DNA from: Triglochin maritima
Taxonomy: Eukaryota > Streptophyta > Magnoliopsida > Alismatales > Juncaginaceae
Assembly: GCA_963682175.1 (NCBI GenBank)
Contig: OY821772.1
Coordinates: 44,848,925 to 44,912,924 of the forward strand
Direction: 5' to 3'
Length of the DNA stretch: 64,000 bases
Shown here: in pieces, positions 44,786 through 57,604 of the stretch
How positions within the stretch are numbered: the first letter of the stretch is position 1
Layout: each line of letters begins with the position of its first letter
Translations under genes and position numbers: made by a program
Notes under the pieces: generated by a model
What the model was told of the DNA's origin: nothing
The model's database searches: none
The model's input: only the letters and a program-made list of their open reading frames with translations

Positions 44786-47700
44786 TCCAATTTTTTGTTT
44801 TAATTAATTTTAGTGTTTGTTTAATATTTAGTTGTAAATAATTTATTATTCTGACAAAGAAATTTTGTTTTTTTATTGTATAAAATACCCTAACAATTCA
44901 ATACGTCGGGTTATCAACGTAATTTGGAGGTCGATTTTTGAAAAAATTAAAAACAATTTTTTAAAATTTTAAAAAATAATATAAATTAGAAAACATATTT
45001 TGAAAAAAAGTATTTCAAAAAAGATTAAAAATAATTATAATAAAAAAGAAAAACAGAAATAAAGAAAATAAAACAGAAAACTTTTAAAAAAAATAAAAAA
45101 AGAAATAAATTTTTTTTTTTTGGCGGGAAGGACGGATCGCGGGTGGGTACCGCGGGTGGGTACCGCTATCCGTGCTCCACGGATCGCGGTTCCCACCCGC
45201 GATCCGTGCCCCACGGATCGCGGTTCCCACCCGCGATCCACTTAGTTTTCGGAATTTTTTTTTTCTTCCTAAATTTCGAAATTTTAATTTTTTTTATTAT
45301 ATAAAAAAATTACGGAAATATTGTACAAAATTCTTGCATTGGGATCGAATCCATTGGAGGATTGATTGCACCAAGGCCTCATCATTCTCTATGGGGCCAC
45401 GAGAACTCTGTATTAATAATGGGTGCGTGATCTGTAAACGACTCGGCCCCTATTATTGGGCAACACCCAACTCCCATATGCTAACCTCGAGGAGCCCAAA
45501 ATATTAGAAATATTGCACGAAAACGACACACGAATGGGATCCCAAGATAAGAACCACCAACAAGAACTGATTATTATTATTATCACTGATAATTAATATG
45601 TATCGTATGATACGTATCTAATCTTGGGTTCATCTTTAGACAAATCACTATAGGAATCTAGTTTCCTTCAATCATGCAAGGTTGTTTCCTGAGTTGTAAG
45701 CCTCGCACGAACTTCTAACGTTCTATGTTTGTGGTCGGCAGGATTTTATTTTTATTTTTATTTTTTACATTTGCATTCTGCTTTTTAGTTACATTTAGCC
45801 ATTTAGGTGGATATACTTTATGATGTAGTTATCGTAATTTAAACTTCAGTTTGTGCCTGTGTGGGGGTATGATTGAAAGGGACTGCCGAAGCAACCAAGA
45901 ATCGACACTTCGGAGTTCGGACTGGCAAAGATTTGGTATCTCGGTCTCTTGTAGCAGCGTGGAAGTCGCAATAACACTAATATTCATGGCCCATGGTTAT
46001 GCATATCGGTAGTACTTCAAAGTTGACACTGATTAATTTAACTTTATTTACTTTGACACTGATTAATTTCACTTTATTTACTAACTCTTCGTTAATATTC
46101 TCTCTTCAGATGGCTATGGAACATCTATGAGCTACCGGACTTCGATAATAAAAATTGCACATGAAAATCGAAAAGTTAACCTCACTTAGAGTCCATTTGA
46201 AACACCAATTAGCGTTGACTCTTGCAAAGTAGCATCACAACGGTGTAATAGTTTCGAGCCACCATGTAGTGGAATGGAACTTAATCGGCCATTTGGCTTG
46301 ATGTCGCAGATGCATCAAGCGCGATTTCCTTCGAGCTACGCTACAACAATTTTAATGCTTTCCACCTTTAAAACTTCAAAAGTTGACAAGTCATAAAGCA
46401 AGAACCGGATGCTATAGCCTTATCATCTGTTATTAGTCAGCTTTTGAAGATTGTTCATCTTTTCAAATAGTTAACCCGAAATGATGGCTGAAGTCCTGGG
46501 TCCACGGGTGTTCTTAAGTCAATACTTCAATGATGGCGTTATCAATTTCGTATCTTAGCTAGCATGTCATCTATATTAAGCATTTCCAATTTCAAGTCAA
46601 GTCCTTCCTCAATGTGATTTGAACAGTCTAATCACTTAATCAGAGTTTCTTGTGCTAATGTCCAGACTTAAATTATCTTTGTAGATTGTTTTCTTTCCAT
46701 CTATAGGTAAAGAGTTTACGATGAACTAAAGCTAATGTGTTCATATTCGCCTTATATCTAAATCCATCTTCACAATATCAAAAAAATACGTTTTGATATC
46801 AGCCATGATTCTTGAGATAGTTTTTGACCAACACCTACAGTATGCAAAAGAAAAAAGCGAAAAGTGCAATAAGAACAACTGATGATCAAACAATGATCTC
46901 CTCCGCCCAAGACCTGAACAGTTGGTGTAATTGGCCTTATCTTCTCAAAAGCAAAAGTGTCCACCAAACATCAATCGGTTGAGGTAGTGAAGGAATGATA
47001 AGGTTCAGATCAAGTACTGCACTCTGCCACATTTTCAGAAAATTACGACCCATGTAGTAATAAGGTGGTGTCCTTTTGGATGGTGCACGATCTTTACCAT
47101 ATCTTCAATTCAGATGTAGATGTCCGCTTTGTTTCTGAAATTGTAGCTTTTTCAAGGTTATCCTTTTAACTTTTCGATATGGTTTTTAGAGGATGTTGAT
47201 GTTTTGACATAAAGCATTTGTTAATCACATGTTTGGATTTTAGATCGGACTGGTCATGTATGACTATAAGTGATACAGATCCAAGTGGGACAACCTCTAG
47301 CTGTTAAGCCAAACTTTTCCAAAATAATAATGTTTGAAACAATTATCTATTGTTACAAACATACATAGGTTTCCACTGGCTAAGGAAAGGAACAACACCA
47401 GCATGAATTACGATTTTGGAGGGCCGACATAGTTTTTTTTTATTTCTTCTGTAGGAGTGTGTGTGTGTTTTTAGTAATGAGAACTGACAAGTTGGAAATA
47501 GATTTATTATTGTCTTCTTATTTTATAAAAAAAAAACAAAGACATTTACTGAAACATTAGCAGATCAATACACTATATACATGTTTTTGTTATCTTTGTG
47601 GCCTGGTGGGAAAAGCATTACAAACCCTCAGATTTTCTGACTCGGCGCATTAGGCGTAGCCCACAGCAAACTGAAGTTACATAGTCCACGGTGACTTTTT

Positions 47701-48427
47701 AAAAGCCAGTGTATATTCGGATCATCAGATGAGATTACTCACTTTGATGGTTGAATCTGTTTAGAAGAAAATCCTCGGAAATCAGCCACTTTGTGGTAAA
47801 AACATGACATTATCATCAAGTTGATATATCATATTACTTTAATTTTTCAATGGTTGTAGATTCGGAATAACCAAAGTTGACGAACAGAGAACTAATTCTG
47901 TAGAAGTGCGAAATTTTATCCTGTCTTTTTATTCCGACAGATATTTTAACAAGAACACTGCAAACCGAATTGACTTCGCCCTACCCTATTCCGACCAGAA
48001 GAAAGTAATAATTCCTAACAACTACAACACCTTCGAACTGGTTGCATTCCAATTCGATATGTAATGGACCATTCTTCTATTTTAGGCCCACATGGTATTT
48101 TTATCGATACAAGACATCACCATCCACCAGAGCTGCGGAAATCCACTCTGTTGCGAAAAAAATAAAAATGAAATGGTGATTTTGGTTTGACGAATGATTT
48201 ATTTATAAACTCTGAGGAATAGGTCGGACTCGGAGTCTCGGACCGAATGGTTCCATTCCGTTCGGTTTGTGGGTTAGACTCCTGTTAATGTTATTTATCT
48301 AATCTAACCAAAACACGATAAAATAGTAATAAAAAATAAATACGCTCATCCTCTCCCAGCCGGAAACCCAATTCCAACCAAATCCTTTAACATCGGGATC
48401 GAATCTACCGACGATCAAGCAGTCACG
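44786..48427. other. AT-rich intergenic upstream of PEX7
   Basis: No gene was supported apart from the short GC-rich repeat island at 45130-45240. The 200 bp before 48428 should include the PEX7 promoter and leader; no element there could be assigned with confidence. Confidence 0.45.
45168..45235. repeat. GC-rich 34-bp tandem repeat with internal dyads
   Basis: Two 34-bp units (45168-45201 and 45202-45235) differ at one position. Each contains GGATCGCGG and CCGCGATCC, so the region can fold on itself; a related part, ggatcgcgggtgggtaccg, precedes at 45134. It stands out sharply from the surrounding AT-rich DNA. Confidence 0.85.
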
Positions 48428-49381
48428 ATGCCGTCGTTGAGGATGCCGTTCAACGGGTTCTCCGTCCGATTCAGCCCGTTCTACGAGCACCGACTGGTGG
48501 TCGCAACCTCGCAGAACTTTGGCATCCTCGGCAACGGGCGGCTCCACGTGGTAGACCTGGACCCCACCACCAACGCCCTCGTAAACCTAACCTCCTTCGA
48601 CACCGCTGACGGCGTCTACGACTGCGCCTGGTCGGAATCCCACGACTCCGTCTTCGTCTCCGCCAACGCCGACGGCTCCGTCAAGCTCTGGGACTCCGCC
48701 CTCCCACCCACCGCCAACCCCATCTCCTCCCTCCACGAACACGCCCGCGAGGTCCAGTCCGCCGACTGGAACCCCGTCCGCCGGGACTCCTTCCTCACTG
48801 CCTCCTGGGACGACTCCGTCAAGCTCTGGTCCGCCGACCGCCGTGGACCCTCGCTTCGCACTTTCAAGGAGCACACCTACTGCGTCTACTCCGCCGTTTG
48901 GTCCCCCCGCCACGCCGACGTATTCGCGTCCGCGTCCGGGGACCACACCGCTCGCGTCTGGGACATCCGCGAGGCGAGGTCCACCATCGTCATCCCCGCG
49001 CACGAGCACGAGATCCTCTCCTGCGATTGGAACAAGTACGACGAGTGCTGCCTGGCCACGGCGTCGGTTGATAAGTCGATTAGGGTTTGGGATGTCCGTA
49101 ACGTTACGGCTCCCGTGGCCGTGTTGAATGGGCATGGATTTGCTATTCGGAGAGTGAGGTTCTCGCCTCACGTCGAGAATGTGCTCCTGTCGTGTTCGTA
49201 TGACATGACCGTTTGCGCCTGGAATTACCGCCAGGAGAATGCACTGATTGGGAGGTACGAGCACCACACGGAGTTTGCAGTTGGGATTGATATGAGCGTG
49301 CTCGTTGAGGGGCTTGTTGCTAGCACCGGGTGGGATGAGATGGTGTATGTCTGGCAGCTTGGTACAAATCCTACAGTATGA
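48428..49381 (+). CDS. PEX7: Peroxin 7, PTS2 import receptor
   Basis: This is a cytosolic shuttling receptor that binds proteins with an N-terminal PTS2 signal and, together with PEX5, brings them into peroxisomes. The intronless frame encodes 317 residues, the family's usual length in plants. The N-terminus MPSLRMPFNGFSVRFSPFYE is typical. Six WD-type strands end in SVKLWD (about 83), SVKLWS (about 129), TARVWD (about 173), SIRVWD (about 217), TVCAWN (about 261) and MVYVWQ (about 307), giving a beta-propeller with the N-terminal blade. ASWDDSVKLW and SASGDHTARVWD are characteristic PEX7 blocks. No lesion is seen. The first half of the gene is much more GC-rich than its surroundings. Confidence 0.97.
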   Translation: MPSLRMPFNGFSVRFSPFYEHRLVVATSQNFGILGNGRLHVVDLDPTTNALVNLTSFDTADGVYDCAWSESHDSVFVSANADGSVKLWDSALPPTANPISSLHEHAREVQSADWNPVRRDSFLTASWDDSVKLWSADRRGPSLRTFKEHTYCVYSAVWSPRHADVFASASGDHTARVWDIREARSTIVIPAHEHEILSCDWNKYDECCLATASVDKSIRVWDVRNVTAPVAVLNGHGFAIRRVRFSPHVENVLLSCSYDMTVCAWNYRQENALIGRYEHHTEFAVGIDMSVLVEGLVASTGWDEMVYVWQLGTNPTV

Positions 49382-52300
49382 GCAAGCGGATTACTAGAAT
49401 TGTATCAATTAGGTGAACTTCCTTCTTCTCTTGTTTCGGCTGTCAGCTCTTTCATTGAAATCAATTCAGTCCTACTAGTGCAAAATAGTCTTTACTCGTC
49501 TTTACTCCTCAGGTTTTGGCCCATGCACTTGACTGTTTATAACTAAACAAGATTCATTTATTTTACGTGGTAATTCGACTGTTAAATAATTATGAGTTCA
49601 CATTTTATTAAACCTACAATTCTAATGTCCTAGACAATGATTTTTAGTAGTTTTGTTGCTCGTACACCAAATATCCTTAATTGCATTGAACTTCTCCAAT
49701 ATGTTAATACTTACTCGAATCATGGAAGATATCTTAAGGTCACTTTTGATGTCCATGCACTATTTGAGTTGGTTGTGGTGAAGAATGTTTCAATGCAATA
49801 GTATAAAGTATGAGCTATTAGTTTCTTACTTCTACTATCATGGATTCTACTTGGAACTATACCTACAATAAAATAAGAGCAAACATGTCTCCAATCTTCA
49901 ATTTAGTTGTACATTCCTTCTTTTTTTACGATGAATGGATGATAGAATTTTTTATCAACCTTGTCTAGGTCAATATCCTACCTACCCCAACTAGTTTGGA
50001 ATTAAAGGTTTTGTGGTTGTTGCTCAGCTAGGTCAATCATTGGAACTTTATCTCATTTTTGAACTCTTAGTTTTGAACTGTAAATTGTAATAATTTATAG
50101 GGGTATGATCCAGTTGCAAATAGTGTATTGGATAGTCTTTTGATGTTTTTTTACTCGTATACTTTGTCTTCAAAGTTTATATGCTAGCAGACTGACAATG
50201 ACACTTTTTTGCGTGAAACCTATTTTTATTGTTTGCAAGAATTAAATGTGATCCAAAAAGTGAATTTTATGTAGAGGTGGGCAAATATATAAGATTATAA
50301 AGTGTGGGTGCTTTGATGTAGTCCAACATAAAAACACCCTCACAATGTTTTGGAGTTTCAATAATTGAAATGTCAGCATCTACACCATTTTACTACCATA
50401 AGCGAAGTGTTCTGGTGCCATATTGGATCTATTAATTCTTCAAAGTTTTTTGGTCTATGTTACTAATAGTTATTTGGTAAGCTGTAACCAATGTTGAAAC
50501 ATCAAGAGACAAAAATGTTCATTTATTTTGTTTGTGGATGTTTCATGAGTTTGTCGATGACTTACTTTGGGGTTGCAGTATGATTGCGTTGATTATTTTG
50601 GTTTACTTTTCAGAAATTAAATTGATTTACCTAGACTGACTTATCAAGTTATCTCTAATCTCTCTTTAACACACACTCTCACTCTGTTCTCTTACTTCTC
50701 TTAACATAGTAATTTTCTTGTTTCGTTGACCTTATTAGTTATTATTGGTCCTCTTAGAGTCCTAGGTCTGCATGGTCCGCAGGTTGACTGTTCAGCAACA
50801 AATAGTCTTGTACTAATTATGGAACTGACTGGTTTAGTTGTTTTTAGTTGGTGTTCCGTCCCAAAGGTGCTAGGCAACGTAGGCTGCTTGTTGCTTGATA
50901 ACTTACCATTGTAATATTGTATCTTGGACTTTGATCTATTGCTATTTATCGTTTATCACTCATTGTAGAAATAATAATAGTGCTTATCATTTCAATTAGA
51001 ATTATACCCCAAGTAGGCCTTATTGTTTGCACAGAAAATTTGTTCTTGTATTCTGCCAACCGATGAAAATAGGTTGGCTCGATCCAGTGGTTACAGCTTA
51101 TAGGTTGTAATTTGTCGACCTGATGTGGTGGGGTTGATTAATGGTCTCTGCAGTCTGCTCACATTTTTGCCTTGGCGATATTGTTGGGGAATCAAGAAAC
51201 AGAACAGAAATAGCTGAGATACATGGATTATAATTCAAAGGTCGATTATCCTGGTTCTCTTATCCAAAGAAAACAGGTTTTCTTTGTTTTCTTAGTAATC
51301 TCACGGTGTAAAAGAGACTCTGCATTAAGAAGAAGAGGAAGTCTAGGAGATTCTTAGGAATTCACTTGTTTGACTAGGATTTGTAGCTAACGAACCTCTT
51401 CGTCACAAAGTCAGTACCAACCAACTCCCCTTCAGGATGCATAAAAGATGCAACAAATACACGGGACAGACAGACAAGTAAAATATAGAGAAGGGCAGGC
51501 TTTAGTGAGGAGTTTATTCACATCTCAATGAATTCAAACCCCGTCCTCACTGTAACATGATCCAGAACCGAAATCTCTTCTGGAACACAAAACTCGGGAC
51601 CCTCCCGTCGCACTGACCGGTTTTAACCGTGAAATCTAACCGAATATCCGGATCCGAAATACAAGATCCGACCTTAAACAGCAGGCCTGGTCTCCTGGAC
51701 GAGGATACAAGAGGCCTAAACGGGCCATATGAAAAGTAATTTTCTACTTGTCTCGTTCCTCATTACTCATTTCCCACTTCCACCCATCCTAACAGGCTAC
51801 AGCTACTACGTCTTGGGCCTGGATTTGCTGAAACAGATGACGCTAAACTATTTCTAAGGAGTTAATTATTTGTTCACATTCGCTTATGTTTTTGTACTTA
51901 TTCCTCTACGAAGAATCACTGCTTGTAAAGTTCATTTAGTCGATGATATATTAGTCGAGTATGATGGTTCAGACCCATACGAACAGATCCTACTTCGACG
52001 TTTACCTTCCAACATGCGGTCGTCTACAACTACTCTAAAGATTTGTAAACATAATCTAATTTAATTACGAGTATTTTTTTCCTCTATATTCCCCTAAATA
52101 ACCTTACCCCGTGAAAAGATGTATTCATGCAGACAGATTAACCATATATTGTAAAACTGTTGACAATAATCAAATGGAAACGAATTTAAGAAAAAATAAT
52201 AATATATTTTAACATCAATTAGTATTGAGTTTGAAAACCAACTGAACAAAAATCAGAATTGATTTCTCTTAAAGGCAGCTATGATTGAAATACGCTCCTT

Positions 52301-53369
52301 CGAATTTCTTTTGTTCAAAGTAAGCGGAGAGAAGTGAGTTCAAAGCATATATATAAAATAACACATGATAAATATGCTGATTAAACAATTTCCAATCTTC
52401 AGTGGGTGTGATTTGATACTTTTCATTGTTAAGGTGGCAAACTCAAGATTTTGATACTTCGAAAAGATACACCCGAATGATTAATTATTCGCCATCCATA
52501 TGATACGGCACTGAAACCTGATCCTTCATCCACACACAATCAAAGAAATCCTTATGTACCCGGATAAGGTTTCAAAATTGCAACCAGCCTTTCTAAAGTG
52601 AAGAAAAGAAAATTAGGTGCTATATGTTTTACAGATAAGAATTGCAGTACACACTTGCAAGTATACTGATGAAAGATGGAAGAACTAAAGAAGCATGCGT
52701 GGAAAGGTAGCGTCGTGAATGGATAGCAACAAAAGAAGGCAGTTGTTTATATCTTATTTAGTACGTATTTATGCGTGAAAAGGATAGCTTAGTTGGTGCT
52801 GTAGAAATGTAACATTTAAGAACATGTTTCTATGGTTGAGTTAAAGAGATGCTACCTGTCATTGGATGCCAACTCCAATAAAAGTAGCCTGCGTGTTACA
52901 ATTTTCAACTGGTTAGTGGTGGTTGATGATCTAAATTGCGTGATACCCATAAAATAATCACGATTTAATTATCATATACTACATTGTAGCGCATTGGATG
53001 AAGTTTGAAGTGTGATTACAGCTGAAAACACCAGAGTGCCGCTGAAAATCTGAAAGCAAAACAGAAAATCTATCTTGTAATAATCACAACAACTAATCCT
53101 AAGATCATGATCAACAACTTATCCTGAAAGAGCTAGCAACAAAGTAGTACAAGTAGATTGCAAAAAGAAAAACGACAAACCAATGAAAGCAAAGAGAAGA
53201 CACTGAAATATCCACGTACCTAACGTACAGATAAAAGGACCACCGGACTCCAACATGGATAATTCACTAATCTGTGGATATAATTTCTTGGGAGCTAACT
53301 ATAATTCCTGTGCTTCTACATGGTTATTGGTTGGGATTTAAAACGGTAGCTGAAAACGGTTGCCAAAAG
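49382..53369. other. AT-rich intergenic downstream of PEX7
   Basis: The left part holds the PEX7 3' region. Short frames (50726-50914, 51870-52064) show no domain. A possible solo LTR is listed at 51182-51794. Nothing else was recognised. Confidence 0.45.
51182..51794. mobile_element. Possible solo LTR
   Basis: The sequence starts TGTTGGGGA and ends TCCTAACA, near-inverted short termini in TG..CA form, 613 bp apart. The adjacent 5 bp do not match as a target duplication, and no polypurine tract or primer site adjoins. This is a weak call. Confidence 0.35.
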
Positions 53370-53919
53370 CTAGTATACTCGATCCTTTTCCGCTTGTTCT
53401 TGGATGATTTTGGCATCTATGGTGTGGGGAAGATAGATCCCCAACGAGTTTTGAGTCTTCCGAGATATTCGGTTATTGGTCTTGGGATATTTCTTGCTTG
53501 AGATAGACGATGTGAGCATAGTTTTGCTGCTTGCCGAACAGATGTTGGACTGAGGTCCGAATTGCAGAACACAAAAGGTTCCGTAATCTGAGGAGGATCC
53601 ATTGAGTTGAGTAGCCACGACATCACCAGATGATCCGTGGTTTGCCACTGTTCGATTTTTCTAGTGTCCCATGTTGGTCTTTTAGTAGCTCCAATGACAA
53701 ACCCTAATTTGGATTTGCCACTCAAGGAGAGAGTCAGATGATCTTCCCCACGAAATTAAGATAGTTCTTGCCGTTGAGGAGGAGGAGGATGGTGGTAAGT
53801 CTTATCGGGGGATTTGACTCACCATGTGATTGGAGGGTCCTTGATGAGTCACCTGTTCTCTCCTACTTGCCAATGATGCCATTTTTAGGCTGAAGCAAGT
53901 ATAGCATGCTCTGATAGCA
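53370..53919 (-). pseudogene. Copia gag relic with primer-binding site
   Basis: On the minus strand, a TGCTATCAGAGC primer-like site (53919-53908) is followed by a degenerate leader and a gag fragment: KSKLGFVIGATKRP, WQTTDHLVMSWLLNSMDP and PITEYLGRLKTRW, in shifting frames. It resembles the gag at 4894-5541 (WQATDHLVMSWLLNSM). Nothing of pol follows. Sequence above 53920 is probably the old LTR. Confidence 0.8.
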
Positions 53920-54412
53920 TATTAAATCGAGTGGGTGGTTCTCGATGATGGCTGAAAAACAAGTCCGAGAGAGTATGGAAGTAGAGAACATTAATTTGAT
54001 GGTTTTTGGATTTTCGATTATTATCTTTGGTTTGCGATACATTACATTATTTAGTTGCTGGTTTCCTTTCGTAGTCGTTGGCAACTTGCCAAAAACTCAG
54101 TATGACCGTTATGATAGTTTGCTACTTGCTAATCACAGAAGATTTTGCGATTTCCCATTTAAGGAATGAACACCTGGGATGATTATGAGGTGTCGTGATT
54201 TCCAATTGAGGATTTATTGCTTGTTTTCTCGATAGAAAGATAACGAAAAGAAAGCACAGTAGGAGAATGTAATATGAGAGTCCACAAAATCTTGAATTTC
54301 TCTCTAGAAGATAAAGGAAATAAATCCTTTTTACCTAAACCATCCTAAAGATTGCACGTGGAACAAAGCAACTCACATACAGAAATTTTAATATATTAGT
54401 TATGATGGGAAG

Positions 54413-54756
54413 TATTAGAATGAGACCTGATCTCATTTTTATTAAAATGAGATTCATTAGTTCAATTAATTAACGTTCTAGTTCAACTAAATCACATACT
54501 CGTTCAAGGAAACCTTCATGTCCTGAAGTTGTTCAGCAACAGAATTTTAATACGAATTTGCACCGCAAGTACAATTTTGATTTAAATATGATATAACGAT
54601 ATATATATGTTTTAGAATCACTTGAAATTTTAAATATATATTTAATTTACACAACAAATTCAATACGGATGTGAGATTTTCAATCTAATGGATGGATTAC
54701 AAGAAACAAACTAGGAACCTCACTTTTACAAAATGAGAGCACGTCTCATTCTAATA
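54413..54756. mobile_element. MITE with inverted termini of about 27 bp
   Basis: The left terminus, tattagaatgagacctgatctcatttt (in part), and the right terminus, aaaatgagagcacgtctcattctaata (in part), are inverted copies with few differences. The terminal repeats are themselves short dyads. The element is 344 bp and non-coding. A TA duplication is possible but ambiguous, so the superfamily is not assigned. Confidence 0.7.
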
Positions 54757-55778
54757 TTGCGTAGCTTCGCTAACTCACTCAATTCCCTTGTTTGTTCATG
54801 CTAACAGACGAGGACGAGAGGAGGCGTTAGCCAAAGAACGAGCTACGGTGACGGTGAGAGTGTAGGTCACGAAAACCGGAGCCGGCCAGCAACGTCGCGC
54901 TAGCGCGCTCTAGAGTTGCCTGAGTTATGCTTTCATAAGTAGCATCTGAGAGTAATGTGAGAGGGGAATACTTCAATGGTATAAGAACACTTATGAGAAG
55001 CATAAATGCACACAGGGAATTCGAGTAGAATGATATCAGTATCTTTCATACAGTGATAAAGATTAGCATACGTTGGGTACTTGGGTACATTTGATTTAAA
55101 TACTACATGGTCGGCAGTATACATCTTGTTAAGGAATATTTTTTTGGGGGTCAATTTCGTCGAACAATACAAGGATTAAGCGCATCAACCTTCATAATTA
55201 AGAGTGCCGGTGGTAGTTACAGTAATGATAATTACAATTCGGTAGGAATCTGATGCCATTAGAAATAATATATGAAAATCATGATCCAGAAATGATTGTG
55301 CATCTGTTTGAAGATAAGTCTTTCTGAATCCACATCCTCAATCAGGCCAGACAGAGCATAATTCGCCCACACGTTAAATGTTATGAGCAGCAACTAGCAA
55401 AGAAACAGCACTTCGAACTCGAAGTTATGGTTAAACTTTCTAATTTCCAAAGGAAAAGCGAAAAATGGTTTTGGTCCAACAACTCTTTTTTTACCAGAAA
55501 AAGCAGGTTTTCCCGTGTATATTGTTAGCACATGAAGAGTACAAAAGTAAGGAGACGACAAAAAAATAATCGTTCAACTCTTCAACCAAAACTAACTAAA
55601 AGTATACTATAAGTAAACCTATGTATTCCAAATCAAAACTATGGTGCGGTAAAAATGACATTTAACCGTCCTTTTACCGTGAAGAATCATCACTACTTTT
55701 CTAGACGAGAGGAATTATCTTTCTAGAGTTCGCTCCATACTTTTTTAACCAAACAACCTCACAACTTCACAACACGAG

Positions 55779-56664
55779 TCCAAGTGGACATGGGTCGGGT
55801 TGGGTCGGGTTTGGGCCTCAACCCGACCCAACCCGAAATTTTCGGGTTGGGAAAAAATCCAACCCGAACCCGAACCCGAACCGGTTCGGGTTCAACCCAA
55901 CCCGACCCAAAATTTTCGGGTTGGGTCGGATTGGGTCGGGTTGAACCCGAATTAAGTATGTCTTAAAAATCTGTTTTTCACCTGCTAAGTGATAACAACA
56001 ATTGTTTGATACTTGAGCAAAAATAAAGGTCCACAAAAATAAAATAAATGATAACAACAATTCAATATCTTAATCCATAAAATAAATAACAAGTAAGAAA
56101 ACTCAAATTACAATGTCATACATAAATAATGCAATACATACCGAAGGTGGAGACCAGAGATCGGAGGCCGGAGGGCAGAAGCCGGAGGCTGGAGACTGGA
56201 GGTTGGAGGCGGGAGGCGGAGGTGGAGAACGAAGCTTGTTAGGTGGAGATCGGAGGCCGAAGACCGGAGGCTGGAGATGGAGGGTCGAGGTCGGAGGTTG
56301 GAGGTGGGGTCGAAGGCGGGAGGTGGGAGGCGGAGGTGTTAGGGATTTAGGGAGTTTGGGTTGTGAGTCTTGTGACGTTGTGTGATTTGGGTTTTTTTGG
56401 GTTTTAGGGTTTTTTTGTATTTTATATTTGGGTAAATATCATAAAAGTATGCATGTTATTATTTTTAAAAAATTTACCTATATTAATCGGGTTCGGGTTG
56501 GGTCGGGTTGATCCGACCCTCTAACCCGAACTCAACCCGAACTTTTCGGGTTGCAGATTTTGTAACCCAACCCAACCCAATTGCTTACCAACCCGACCCA
56601 ACCCAACCCAATTGTTCGGGTTCGGGTCGGATTTCGGGTTCGACCCAACCCGTGTGCACCCTTA
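55779..56664. mobile_element. Transposon-like element with (GGGTCGG)n termini
   Basis: The left end has repeated gggtcgggttgggtcggg and its complements at 55792-55945, and the right end has similar sequence at 56490-56664, finishing cccgtgtgcaccctta. Outward-read ends (AAGTGGACATGGGTCGGG and AAGGGTGCACACGGG) are loosely inverted, in the style of hAT-like elements, but no clean target duplication was found. No transposase is present. Confidence 0.5.
56140..56350. repeat. Purine-rich GGAGGC/TGGAG minisatellite
   Basis: About 200 bp of degenerate short repeats (ggaggc, tggaga, cggagg) lie with strong strand asymmetry inside the transposon-like element. The frame at 56113-56385 only reflects this low complexity. 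Confidence 0.8.
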
Positions 56665-57604
56665 TCTTGCTGGTATCATTACTCACACCTAGAAGAGACA
56701 CCAAGAAGCGCTATGGATAAGCCATATCATATCTACTTCCAAATGGGACCACTCGATAAGGCCGTCCAAATGGCAAAGACCGAGCAGGTAAAAACAAAAG
56801 AAGAGTAAAGCCAATTAAAGGCAGAGAAGAGCCAGCGCGCAAAGTAAGAAGACAACCAACCAGTACCTAATTAATTAAAACACGAGAGAAGACAACTAGA
56901 ACCAGATATTACCTGAAACTATAATCTTTCGGTTACAACATATTTCTTTTTTTTCCAACAAAAAATATTATTATTTTGTCATGGTCTACTAATTTTATCT
57001 TAACAATTATCGGCTCATAAGTGTCGTCGATTTGAAGTAAATCAACTAATGGTAGAATCCTAGTCTCAAGTAGTAAAATTAACACTAAAATGGGTTTTAA
57101 AGTTAGTACTTGATTGAACGTAAACCACGACACATGCTACTGAATCTAGTGAAATGGTGATGTTACGAAGCTACATGGGGACCTCATCAGGGAGAACTAA
57201 TTTGCGAAACTGCAATCTCACAACACATTACAGAACAATGGGTTAGAGGCATCAAACATTCAATACACTCCCCTACAACTACAAATCAGTCAAACTCTAA
57301 CACCAAATATTATCAAATACACAGTCATTACATTAGTAAACTCACAGCTATTGAATTATGAGGATCGAAACTCCTATTATGATATAATATTACCCAACTG
57401 CTAATCAGTAATCTCCGACGAATGAATGACTAAGTATTTTTGTAAGAGAAAACAGGGTAAGGTCAGGTTAGTAAGTAGGTAAGTAACATCACTATCACAT
57501 ATAGTGACCACGTACACGCCACGATAACCCCATCCACATCTCAATCTTCCTCCCTTCCCCTCCTCCCAAACCCAATTATCACCAAACCAATTAACCAAAC
57601 AAGT

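Larger units (their letters stand above)
54757..57604. other. Intergenic between the MITE and MAX2
   Basis: It contains the GGGTCGG-rich element (55779-56664) and otherwise no supported gene. The last 200 bp or so should include the MAX2 promoter and leader; cctcccttcccctcctccc at 57549-57567 is a pyrimidine-rich tract of leader type. Confidence 0.45.

Noticed and set aside
48587..49267. 226-residue frame antisense to PEX7
   Set aside because: Mirror of GC-rich PEX7 codons; no independent motif.
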